64,000 nt of DNA, taken from positions 1 through 64,000 of the forward strand of contig CAYOFV010000002.1 in the NCBI GenBank assembly GCA_964403565.1, written 5' to 3'. This stretch comes from Thioglobus_B sp964403565 (GTDB lineage: Bacteria; Pseudomonadota; Gammaproteobacteria; PS1; Pseudothioglobaceae). Made by a program: the position numbers and the translations under genes. This document shows, piece by piece, positions 34,638 to 43,451 of the stretch. The notes below the pieces were generated by a model. The model ran no database searches and was not told the DNA's origin. It saw nothing but the letters and a program-made list of their open reading frames with translations. Numbering within the stretch: position 1 is the first letter of the stretch; the number at the start of each line of letters is the position of its first letter.

Positions 34638-36695
34638 CTACTCAACCACAATGTTATAACCCGGCAAGGCATCAAGCAATTGCTTTCCATAAAATTTAGA
34701 AATTAGGCGATTGTCAAAAATAGTGATTTTTCCGCTATCAGTTTCAGTACGGATTAGTCGACCGCAAGCTTGAATAAGCCTTAGAGAAGCGTCAGGGAGT
34801 GACACTTCCATAAATGGATTGCGATTTTGAGATTCTAAATAATCAGACAAGGTTTTATCAATCGGTGACGTAGGAACACTAAAGCGCAATTTAGCAATAA
34901 ACACATGAGTTAGATATTTACCTTTAAGATCCACACCTTCGGCAAAGCTATCAAGTCCAAAAATTACACTACCTTTGTTTTGATCTATTAGCTTTGTATG
35001 TTTTTCTAAAATTAATTTTTTAGAAAATTCTCCTTGTACAAACAAATCACATCCTATTCTGTCTTCTACTAAATCAGCCACCATTTGCATTTGCTTATTA
35101 GATGCAAATAACACTAAAGATCCGGATTTGGAATCTATACGCTGTATTAGTTGTGAGGCAATTTCTTGTGTATGTTCATATACTTGTGTTGGGTTTGCTT
35201 TTAGTTTGGCAATAATAAAATCAACATTGGAAAAATTAAATGGCGATGGAAGTCGTAGATATTGATTATCTTTTTTGTTTAAACCTAATTGCTGATTAAG
35301 GCGATCAAAACTACCAAGTGAAGACAGGGTTGCAGACGTTAATACAACTCCAAAAGCTTTTGACCAAATTATTTGCGATAGGTTTTGTGAAATATCAATT
35401 TTCGCACTGCTGAGAGTAAAGTTGGTTTTTTTGCTAGCAAGAATGTTTTTTTCAACCCAGCGTGAATGTGGTGCGTTATTTGGGTCATCTTTTTCTAGTA
35501 ATGATATAAATAATTCAACAATACTTATTAGATGCATATCGCATTCGCCAATACTATTATTAAGTGTGTCTACAATTGCTTTATCAATAACTTGAATTTT
35601 TTGATAATTCTCAAACGACTCTTTTAGTTTTGCAAATTTATTGTAAATTTGCTGGATAAGTGTAGAAATATTTTTGCAAATTATTGCAATATTTTTATCA
35701 ATTACACCTTGGTTAAACAGGTGCACATCTTCACCATATTCAAGGGTTTTTAATATCTCTGATAGGTCGGCTATATAACTATCTATTTTCTTAATATCAA
35801 TATCTACTAAATCTTGATCTATTATTTTGCAAATCTCAGTACTAATACCAGCTGTTTGCCTGACTGAAGTTTTGATATATTCAGTACTTGTTGATATACA
35901 GAAGTGAGATAAAGCCTTGCTGTTTAAGTGATGCGCTTCGTCGAATATATAAATAGATTCGTCTATATCTGGCAATACACTTCCGCCAGTAGATAAATCT
36001 GCCAATACTAAGTCGTGGTTGGCAACAATAACATCGGCTTTATTTATCGCCTTTCGTGCTTTAAAAAATGCACAATCATTGTATAAATCACAGCTTTTTG
36101 CATTGCAGGTAAAGCGGTTAGCACATATCTTTTGCCATATAGAGGTATCGGGTTGGGTGCTAAGATCATCTATCTCGCCATTCCATCTTCTATCAGAATA
36201 ATCATCCAACATTGCATTTAGTTGTTCTAGTTGGTATTTTCCAGGTGGATCATCCCAAAGTGTTGCGTTATCGAATAAGGAGTTGGTATTATTATTTTCT
36301 TCCGCTATATTTATTAGGTTGCGAATACATACGTAGCGTGATCTACCCTTGACCAGAGCATATTCAAAATCAATATCAGAGTATTTTTTAATATCAACTA
36401 TATCCTTGTTAAGTAGTTGTTCTTGTAGTGCAACATTTGCACTTGATACTACAAGTTTTTTATTATTTTCTTTGGCAATTGGTATAGCACTTGCTAGATA
36501 GGCAAAAGTTTTTCCGGTTCCAGTGGGTGCTTCAACACATAGTATTTTGTTTGAATTACTGTATTCGCCTGTAAGGGTTTTACTAATTTCAGCAATCATT
36601 TTATTTTGCGCATGGCGCACAATAAAACCAGGCATATTGTCTTTTGCCTTATTAACTGATGAGCGAATTTGTATTTTGAGTGCCTCAGTCAGCAC
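34638..36695 (-). CDS. DinG/YoaA-type Fe-S ATP-dependent DNA helicase
   Basis: This 685-residue XPD-like superfamily 2 helicase has Walker A in EAPTGTGKTFAY (about 55-66) and DEAH in YIFDEAHHL (252-255). The four Fe-S cysteines are drawn from Cys123, Cys191, Cys197, Cys202 and Cys208 (CANRFTCNAKSCDLYNDC). Late motifs are VVLTSATLSS, GLDSFAEGVDLKG and QACGRLIRTETD. DinG/YoaA unwind forked or R-loop DNA in repair. Choice between DinG and YoaA is not certain; length is closer to YoaA (636) and DinG (716) alike. The start overlaps the ispB stop by one base. Confidence 0.9.
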   Translation of the reverse strand: MLTEALKIQIRSSVNKAKDNMPGFIVRHAQNKMIAEISKTLTGEYSNSNKILCVEAPTGTGKTFAYLASAIPIAKENNKKLVVSSANVALQEQLLNKDIVDIKKYSDIDFEYALVKGRSRYVCIRNLINIAEENNNTNSLFDNATLWDDPPGKYQLEQLNAMLDDYSDRRWNGEIDDLSTQPDTSIWQKICANRFTCNAKSCDLYNDCAFFKARKAINKADVIVANHDLVLADLSTGGSVLPDIDESIYIFDEAHHLNSKALSHFCISTSTEYIKTSVRQTAGISTEICKIIDQDLVDIDIKKIDSYIADLSEILKTLEYGEDVHLFNQGVIDKNIAIICKNISTLIQQIYNKFAKLKESFENYQKIQVIDKAIVDTLNNSIGECDMHLISIVELFISLLEKDDPNNAPHSRWVEKNILASKKTNFTLSSAKIDISQNLSQIIWSKAFGVVLTSATLSSLGSFDRLNQQLGLNKKDNQYLRLPSPFNFSNVDFIIAKLKANPTQVYEHTQEIASQLIQRIDSKSGSLVLFASNKQMQMVADLVEDRIGCDLFVQGEFSKKLILEKHTKLIDQNKGSVIFGLDSFAEGVDLKGKYLTHVFIAKLRFSVPTSPIDKTLSDYLESQNRNPFMEVSLPDASLRLIQACGRLIRTETDSGKITIFDNRLISKFYGKQLLDALPGYNIVVE

Positions 36696-37666
36696 TATGA
36701 TTTTCTTTCAAGTGAAATGTCACATAAAAGCTCTAAGGCTTGTTTGTATTTAGAGTCAGGTATATTATTTAATTCGGCTTTAGCAAGATCTACAGACTCT
36801 TGAGCTTTACCTCTAGTGTATTCGAAAGCCTTAACATTATTTAGAATTTCTACAACTTTATCAATATTGGAATTATCAGCATTATTAATTGCATCTGTCA
36901 ATAATTGCTTTTGCTCTCCAGTTGTATTGTTAATAGCATAGATCATTGGTAGTGTAGTTTTTCCTTCTGCAAGGTCATCACCAACTTCTTTGCCCATTGT
37001 GTCACTATCTGATTCATAGTCGAGTACATCATCAATAATTTGAAATGCATTGCCAAGATGTAGGCCGTATTTTCTAAGAGCTTCTTCTTGGGTTTTGTCA
37101 ACACCAGACAGAACCCCACCAATTTGTGTAGCTGCTTGGAATAGTACTGCAGTTTTACGCTTAATTACCTGATAGTATTCATCTTCAGTTAATTCTGAAT
37201 TTTGGCAATTTAAAAGTTGCATTACCTCGCCTTGAGCTATTTCATTAGTAGCTTTTGCAAGTAATTGCATAATACGCATTGAGTCTGGTTTAACCATCAT
37301 CTCGAATGCGCGAGAATATAGAAAATCTCCAACTAGTACACTAGGTGAGTTGCCCCAAACTTCATTTGCAGTATCTTTACCTCTTCTAGTTGATGATTCG
37401 TCAACTATGTCGTCATGTAGTAGAGTGGCAGTGTGAATAAGCTCAATAACTACAGCCATTAAATGATGATGCTTACCTTGATAGTTACTAGCTCGAGCAC
37501 AAAGCAGTAACAGTAGTGGGCGAATACGTTTACCACCAGCACCAATAATATAACTACTCATTTGATTAATAAGAGCAACGTCAGAGCTTAGATTGTCAAT
37601 TAACACTTGATCAGTGCTATTTAAGTCGTCTCTTATTAGATTTTGAATGTCTTCAAAATTTTGCAT
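36695..37666 (-). CDS. ispB: Polyprenyl (octaprenyl-type) diphosphate synthase
   Basis: A trans-prenyltransferase of 323 residues that makes the ubiquinone side chain. The first Asp-rich motif is LLHDDIVDESSTRRG (Asp85-Asp89) and the second QIIDDVLDYESD (near residue 215). GGKRIRPLLLLL is the substrate-binding start block. A small residue (Thr/Ala) upstream of the first motif suits long-chain products, but chain length cannot be fixed from sequence. It links functionally to dxs and ispG in this window. It is followed directly by the dinG-like gene. Confidence 0.92.
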   Translation of the reverse strand: MQNFEDIQNLIRDDLNSTDQVLIDNLSSDVALINQMSSYIIGAGGKRIRPLLLLLCARASNYQGKHHHLMAVVIELIHTATLLHDDIVDESSTRRGKDTANEVWGNSPSVLVGDFLYSRAFEMMVKPDSMRIMQLLAKATNEIAQGEVMQLLNCQNSELTEDEYYQVIKRKTAVLFQAATQIGGVLSGVDKTQEEALRKYGLHLGNAFQIIDDVLDYESDSDTMGKEVGDDLAEGKTTLPMIYAINNTTGEQKQLLTDAINNADNSNIDKVVEILNNVKAFEYTRGKAQESVDLAKAELNNIPDSKYKQALELLCDISLERKS

Positions 37667-37691
37667 TAGTAGTCAAATTTAAATGATTGAG

Positions 37692-38309
37692 TTATTTTAA
37701 ACCATTGGCTAGCAAATATACTTCTTTAGAACGCGCTCTAGAAGCTTTTGGTTTGCGAATTACAACTTTGTTAAAAGCTTGTCTACATGTTTTTACATAT
37801 TCGTCAAAGCCTTCGCCTTGAAAAACTTTAATAAAGAAATAACCATTGGGTGCTAAAACTTTTTGTGTCATATCAAGCGCAAGCTCACATAAATACATAG
37901 CTTTAGGAATATCAACAGAAAGTTGACCGCTCATATTTGGCGCCATATCACTAAGAACCACATCAACAGGGTTGCCAGATGTAAGTTCTAATAATTCTTC
38001 ATATACTGAATCTTCTCTAAAATCTCCGCAAAGAAAATCAACATTATCTATTGGGTCAATTTCAAGAATATCACTTGCAATTACTTGTCCAGAGTTACCA
38101 ACAATTTTAATTGCAGCTTGAGACCAGCCTCCAGGAGCAGCCCCAAGATCCAAAACTCTTGATCCAGTTTTTATAAATTTATCTTTGTCGTTAGCTTCAA
38201 TTAATTTATAAACTGCGCGCGAACGATAGCCTTCTTGCTGTGATTTTTTTACATATTCGTCGTTAAAATGTTCATTCATCCAACGACCTGATGAGCCTTT
38301 TTTAGCCAT
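37692..38309 (-). CDS. rlmE: 23S rRNA 2'-O-ribose U2552 methyltransferase (RrmJ/FtsJ)
   Basis: The 205-residue methyltransferase shows the K-D-K-E tetrad regions: Lys in SRAVYKLIE, Asp in LSDMAPNMSGQ, Lys in FFIKVFQGEGFDEY, and Glu near the end (SKEVYLLANG). The SAM site is VLDLGAAPGGWSQ. It methylates U2552 in the A loop, a late step of 50S assembly, and is heat-inducible in E. coli, where ftsH follows. Here ispB lies downstream and no ftsH is present. It is divergent from typA. Confidence 0.95.
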   Translation of the reverse strand: MAKKGSSGRWMNEHFNDEYVKKSQQEGYRSRAVYKLIEANDKDKFIKTGSRVLDLGAAPGGWSQAAIKIVGNSGQVIASDILEIDPIDNVDFLCGDFREDSVYEELLELTSGNPVDVVLSDMAPNMSGQLSVDIPKAMYLCELALDMTQKVLAPNGYFFIKVFQGEGFDEYVKTCRQAFNKVVIRKPKASRARSKEVYLLANGLK

Positions 38310-38322
38310 AAACGTTCAACGT

Positions 38323-38352
38323 TTGAATTGCATTAATAAATCCTAATATTAT
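38323..38352 (+). promoter_or_regulatory. Promoter of typA
   Basis: TTGAAT (38323-38328) and TATTAT (38347-38352) have an 18-bp spacer. The predicted transcript start, near 38359, falls at the left arm of the leader hairpin. Confidence 0.5.
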
Positions 38353-38358
38353 AAGAGA

Positions 38359-38399
38359 CTTAGGGGATAATATTGTCTTTTCGAATCTCGCCCCCTAAG
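38359..38399 (+). promoter_or_regulatory. typA leader stem-loop ending at the start codon
   Basis: CTTAGGGG (38359-38366) is the exact complement of CCCCTAAG (38392-38399), which ends two bases before the typA ATG at 38401. The stem would occupy the ribosome-binding region; no SD is visible elsewhere. Confidence 0.55.
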
Positions 38400-38400
38400 C

Positions 38401-40379
38401 ATGAATACTAAATTAAGAAATATCGCTATTATTGCTCACGTTGACCATGGAAAAACTACTTTGGTTGATAAATTATTAGAGCAATCACAGACTTTTGACG
38501 ATCGTTTTGAATCAACTGATCGTATGATGGATTCAAATGATTTGGAGAAAGAGCGTGGTATTACTATTAGTTCAAAAAATACAGCTATTAAGTGGGGTGA
38601 TTATCGAATAAATATTGTAGATACTCCAGGACACGCTGATTTTGGCGGAGAGGTTGAGCGCGTACTTTCTATGGTTGATAGTGTTTTACTTTTAGTAGAT
38701 GCACAAGAAGGGCCAATGCCACAAACGCGTTTTGTTACGCAAAAGGCATTTGCTCAGGGGCTTAATCCAATTGTAGTTATTAATAAAATTGACAAGGATG
38801 CAGCACGTCCTGATTGGGTAATTGATCAAGTATTTGATCTTTTTGATCAACTTGGGGCAACTGATGAGCAACTAGATTTTCCAATTATCTATGCCTCAAG
38901 TATTAATGGCTATGCGTCACTTGAGGATGATGCTCGCTCAGGTGATATGACTCCAATGTTTGAAACAATTGTAGATAAAGTATCTGCTCCAGATGTTGAT
39001 GTTGATGCACCTTTTCAAATGCAAATAACAGCACTAGACTACTCATCTTTTGTTGGCGCTATTGGTATTGGTAGAATTGCCAGAGGTAGTGTTAAAAAGA
39101 ACATGCAGGCTACTTTAGTTGAGCCAAATGGATCTCAGCGTAATGTAAAAATCTCACAGATTATGAGTTTTATGGGCTTGGAAAAAATCGAGGTAAATGA
39201 AGCTCAGGCTGGAGATATTGTTGCAATTACTGGTATTGAAGGTATTTCTATTTCTGATACTCTTTGTGATCCAAATACAGTTGAAGCACTTGAGCCATTA
39301 AGTGTTGACGAACCAACGGTATCAATGGCATTTAGAGTAAATGATTCACCATTTGCTGGTCTTGATGGTAAGTTTATTACTTCGAGAAATATTCGTGATA
39401 GATTAGATAAAGAGCTGATTTACAATGTAGCACTTAGAGTTGAAGATACAGATGATCCTTCTGAGTTTTTAGTATCAGGTAGAGGTGAGTTGCACTTGTC
39501 GGTATTAATTGAAACTATGCGCCGTGAAGGTTATGAACTTTCAGTTGGTCGCCCTCAGGTTATTTTGAAAGAGATAGATGGGGTTATTTGTGAGCCATTT
39601 GAAGAGCTTACAATTGATGTTGAGGATCAGCATCAAGGCACCGTTATGGAAAAACTTGGTGAGCGTAAAGCCGATCTTACCAATATGATGCCTGATGGTA
39701 ATGGCAGGGTAAAGCTTGAGTTCTCAATTCCTTCTCGTGGTCTGATTGGTTTTAGAACTGAGTTCTTAACAGCTACAACTGGAACAGGGCTTATGTATTC
39801 AACTTTTGAAGCGTATAAGCCACAAANNNNNNNNNNNNNNNNNNNNNNNNNNNNNNNNNNNNNNNNNNNNNNNNNNNNNNNNNNNNNNNNNNNNNNNNNN
39901 NNNNNNNNNNNNNNNNNNNNNNNNNNGCTACAACTGGAACAGGGCTTATGTATTCAACTTTTGAAGCGTATAAGCCACAAAAAGATGGCACAATTGGTCA
40001 GCGTAACAATGGTTCGCTTATTTCAATGAATCAAGGTAGTGCTGTTGCTTATGCAATCTTTAACTTGCAAAAATCTGGTAAGTTCTTTATTGAGCATAAT
40101 ACTGATGTATATGAAGGTATGGTTGTAGGTATTCACTCACGTGACAACGACTTGGTTATTAATGTTTTAAAAGGCAAGCAATTAACAAATGTTCGTGCAT
40201 CTGGTAGTGATGATGCGGTTGTTCTTACTCCGCCAATTAGACTAGACCTTGAGCAAGCATTAGAGTTTATTGATGATGATGAGTTAGTTGAGGTAACTCC
40301 AAATAACATTAGAATTCGTAAGCGTCTACTTAGTGAAACTGAGCGTAAACGTGCTCGTAATAACGCTAACAAGGATTAA
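38401..40379 (+). CDS. typA: Ribosome-associated GTPase TypA/BipA (interrupted by a false assembly gap)
   Basis: A translational GTPase: G1 AHVDHGKTTLVDKL, G2 RGITI, G3 DTPGHADFGGEVERVL, G4 NKIDKD, followed by EF-G-like domains and the TypA C-terminal domain (LISMNQGSAVAYAIFNLQ). It assists 50S assembly at low temperature. The frame is broken by 100 N (39827-39926). The 55 bases before the gap (39772-39826) are repeated exactly after it (39927-39981). Removing 155 bp leaves 1824 bp, i.e. 607 residues, the usual TypA length. The gene is therefore intact in the genome and the gap is artificial. Confidence 0.95.
39827..39926. other. Assembly gap of 100 N flanked by a 55-bp duplicated overlap
   Basis: The two contig ends overlap by exactly 55 bases, as expected when a scaffolder joins de Bruijn contigs sharing one k-mer (k = 55) without merging. 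There is no missing sequence at this site. Confidence 0.93.
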
Positions 40380-40403
40380 TTTCAAATTGGTATACTAAAC
40401 GCT

Positions 40404-43400
40404 ATGAATAATTTCTTAGCGTTTTTTGTTAAGCAAAAAAAACTTGCACTAGTATTTACTATTAGTATTATTGCCACTGGCATACTAATTTTAAATAATA
40501 TTCAACGTGATCAATTTCCTGCTGTGGATTTTGAAATTATGTCAATTGTTACGGCTTATCCTGGTGCCTCTCCAGAAGATGTCGAACAAAATATTACCAA
40601 TCTTATTGAGGATGAGCTAAATAATATTAGTGGAATTGATAAGTTTACCTCAGTATCGCGCGCTGGAACCTCTTCAATTGTAGTTACACTTTCACAAGAT
40701 GCTAGCGACATATCAGAGTTAAAACAAGATATTCGTAATGCAGTAAACCGAATTAAATCTTTGCCTGAAGAGGTTACAGATCTACCTAGGGTAAGAGATC
40801 AAAAAACCTCTAAGAAAAGTATTTTAAAAATTAGTATTGGTAGTCCAAATATTAAATACGCCCAGCTTAGATCTGTAGTTGATGACATTGCTGATTCTAT
40901 TGAACTAATTGATGGTGTATCTGAAGTTGTTAAACAAGGGTATTTAGACAAAGAGATACAGGTTCGTATAGAGCCTGAAAAGCTTTATCAATACGAGCTT
41001 TCACTGCCACAAGTGATGGACGCTATTAATAAACGCAACACTCGCTATACAGTTGGTAGCAACAATAATCAAAAAAACGAAAAAACCATTGTTGTACTAT
41101 CAAAATTTAACCATGCTGATGATGTTGGAGAAGTTATTGTTAAATCAACTTTTGAAGGGCCAATTATTCGATTAAAAGATATTGCAAGTATTAGCTCCGG
41201 CAATGTAGAAGAAAAATCAATCGTACGCGTTAATTCAAAAAAAGGTTTTATTTTAAAAGTAAAAAAACAAGAGCAAGCAGATGTAATTACCACTGTTGAT
41301 TTGGTTAAAGAACATATGCAAAAAATGGATGAAAAATATGAGCAGAAGCTTGATTTTTTCTACTCATCTGATCAGTCAAAATATGTTCGAAACCGTTTAA
41401 ATATCGTAACTAATAATGGCATGATGGGATTGTTGTTAGTGTTAGTTGTACTAGGTTTATTCTTATCTTTTAAGACAGCATTTTGGGTAGCCCTAAGTTT
41501 GCCAGTTAGTTTATTAGGTGCGGTGGCACTTCTAGGGGCTAGTGGTGAGACGCTAAATTTAGTATCACTTGCTGCTATGATTTTAGTACTTGGTATTGTG
41601 GTGGATGACTCAATTATTGTTGCTGAGAGTATTCATCACTACAAGCAACTAGGAGAAGATAAATATAAATCTGCAGTACATGGATTTAAACGGGTAATAA
41701 TGCCGGTTATCACTACAATTCTAACTACAGTATTGGCTTTTTCATCAATGTTTTTGATGGAAGGAACTATGGGTAAATTTATCTATGTAATACCTCTAGT
41801 GGTTATATTTGCTTTATCGCTTTCATTTTTAGAAGTGTCAGTTGCATTGCCTGCACATTTGGCCGGGTCAAATGAGAAAAAAACTAGAACTTGGTTTAAT
41901 TATTTTGAAGCTAAATTTGAGGTATTTTTAGCTAAAGTATTGAGGCTTAGATATTTTGTTGTAGTTATATTTACAGCGCTTTTAGCTTTTTCACTTTATT
42001 TTGCCATTACGCAAATGAAGTTTGTTTTATTTCCTGCAATTGGTGTTGATACTATAAGTGCAAGAATGGAGCTTGATGTTGGATCGGCATTGGAAAATAC
42101 TGAGAATAAAGCTCAAGATGTTGAAGATTTGATCACTAAAGTTGTAGGTAGTGATTTGGAATCAATTACTACAGATGTGGGTAAATATTTTGCATATAAG
42201 GCAAAATTTACCATTGAGCTTAAACCTTCTAATGACAGATCTATAGATTCTAAGACTATACTCAAAGCACTCAAAGCAAATGCAGATAAAGTTACAGGTG
42301 TTAAAAAACTGAAATTTTCTGTACATCGACCAGGCCCACCTCAAGGCGAAGATGTTGAGATTAATCTAGTTGGCCAAAATGACAACGAAAGAGATAATGC
42401 TGCAGATAAACTAGAGAAGATTTTACTGGCAATGGACGGGGTTGATAATGTCAATCGTGACGATGATCCGGGCAAGGATCGAATAGAGGTAAAACTAAAT
42501 TTTGAAAAAATGGCAAGACTTGGAATTGATTATTCAAGTGTAAATCGCTATTTACGTGCAGCTTTCACCGGAATTGATGTAACAAATATACGTGAAGGGC
42601 AGAATGATGTTAACTTCAGGGTTTATATTGGTAATGATGAAAATTCTGAGAATTTTATTAAATCTCTAAAAGTTACTAATAACAAAGGTAGAGTAGTTCC
42701 AATTGTTAATTTTGCCAGTATAAGAGAGATTGTTGGTGAGCCAGATTTTAATCACTACAACGGTTTTAGATCAACTGTTGTTAGTGCTAGTATTGATGAT
42801 GAAATAACCTCAACTACAAGCGTTATGCAAACTGCACTTAATGAATTGGATATTGATAACAATCATCCAACGGTTAGGGCTATAGCTGAGGGTGGTGCAA
42901 AAGAAACTATGAAATCTATGGATAGCTTTAAAAAAGCATTTGTAATGGCAATTTTTGGAATTTTTCTTTTGTTGGTAATTCTATTTAACTCTTACACACA
43001 GCCTCTACTTATTCTTAGTGCAATACCATTTTCAGTAATTGGAGTTATTTGGGCATTTTTCCTTCATGGCGAAACTTTAAGTTTCTTTGCTATATTAGGA
43101 ACGCTTGCACTAGTAGGTGTTATTGTGAATGATTCATTGGTTATGGTTTCTCACCTTAATTATCTTAAAACCAAAGCATTAGACAAACTAACAATTCACG
43201 AATGGATTATTCAAGGTTCAAAAGATAGATTACGTGCTGTTGTGCTTACATCTTTAACTACACTTGCAGGAATTATTCCACTTGCATATGGTATTGGCGG
43301 TACTGACTATATCCTACAACCAATGGCCTTGTCATTAGGTTACGGCTTGTTATTTGGTACACTTATGACCTTGGTTTTATTACCATGTCTATATCTAATG

Positions 43401-43451
43401 AATTTTGAATTTGTAAACTGGATAAGTAGAATTTTTAACAAATCAAGTTAG
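40404..43451 (+). CDS. RND-family efflux pump, inner-membrane (AcrB-like) subunit
   Basis: The 1015-residue protein has the two-fold RND layout: TM1 near the start, a large periplasmic loop, TM2-6 (about 335-480), TM7 (about 510-530), a second loop and TM8-12 (about 850-1005). The proton-relay-type TM4 block (AAMILVLGIVVDDSIIVAE) carries the paired Asp. The N-terminal RDQFPAVDFEIMSIVTAYPGASPEDVE is typical of the efflux (HAE) branch. Unlike most such pumps, no membrane-fusion protein or outer-membrane channel gene is adjacent. It follows typA by 24 bp. Substrate is unknown. It overlaps the convergent YyaL-like gene by 4 bp. Confidence 0.88.
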   Translation: MNNFLAFFVKQKKLALVFTISIIATGILILNNIQRDQFPAVDFEIMSIVTAYPGASPEDVEQNITNLIEDELNNISGIDKFTSVSRAGTSSIVVTLSQDASDISELKQDIRNAVNRIKSLPEEVTDLPRVRDQKTSKKSILKISIGSPNIKYAQLRSVVDDIADSIELIDGVSEVVKQGYLDKEIQVRIEPEKLYQYELSLPQVMDAINKRNTRYTVGSNNNQKNEKTIVVLSKFNHADDVGEVIVKSTFEGPIIRLKDIASISSGNVEEKSIVRVNSKKGFILKVKKQEQADVITTVDLVKEHMQKMDEKYEQKLDFFYSSDQSKYVRNRLNIVTNNGMMGLLLVLVVLGLFLSFKTAFWVALSLPVSLLGAVALLGASGETLNLVSLAAMILVLGIVVDDSIIVAESIHHYKQLGEDKYKSAVHGFKRVIMPVITTILTTVLAFSSMFLMEGTMGKFIYVIPLVVIFALSLSFLEVSVALPAHLAGSNEKKTRTWFNYFEAKFEVFLAKVLRLRYFVVVIFTALLAFSLYFAITQMKFVLFPAIGVDTISARMELDVGSALENTENKAQDVEDLITKVVGSDLESITTDVGKYFAYKAKFTIELKPSNDRSIDSKTILKALKANADKVTGVKKLKFSVHRPGPPQGEDVEINLVGQNDNERDNAADKLEKILLAMDGVDNVNRDDDPGKDRIEVKLNFEKMARLGIDYSSVNRYLRAAFTGIDVTNIREGQNDVNFRVYIGNDENSENFIKSLKVTNNKGRVVPIVNFASIREIVGEPDFNHYNGFRSTVVSASIDDEITSTTSVMQTALNELDIDNNHPTVRAIAEGGAKETMKSMDSFKKAFVMAIFGIFLLLVILFNSYTQPLLILSAIPFSVIGVIWAFFLHGETLSFFAILGTLALVGVIVNDSLVMVSHLNYLKTKALDKLTIHEWIIQGSKDRLRAVVLTSLTTLAGIIPLAYGIGGTDYILQPMALSLGYGLLFGTLMTLVLLPCLYLMNFEFVNWISRIFNKSS

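Noticed and set aside
38380..38400. Possible tRNA-like TTCGAATC next to typA
   Set aside because: No acceptor stem or anticodon arm can be formed around it; it is part of the loop and right flank of the typA leader hairpin.
39772..39981. Real tandem duplication or frameshift in typA
   Set aside because: The repeat abuts an N run exactly on both sides, and removing it restores the normal protein length, so it is an assembly artefact.
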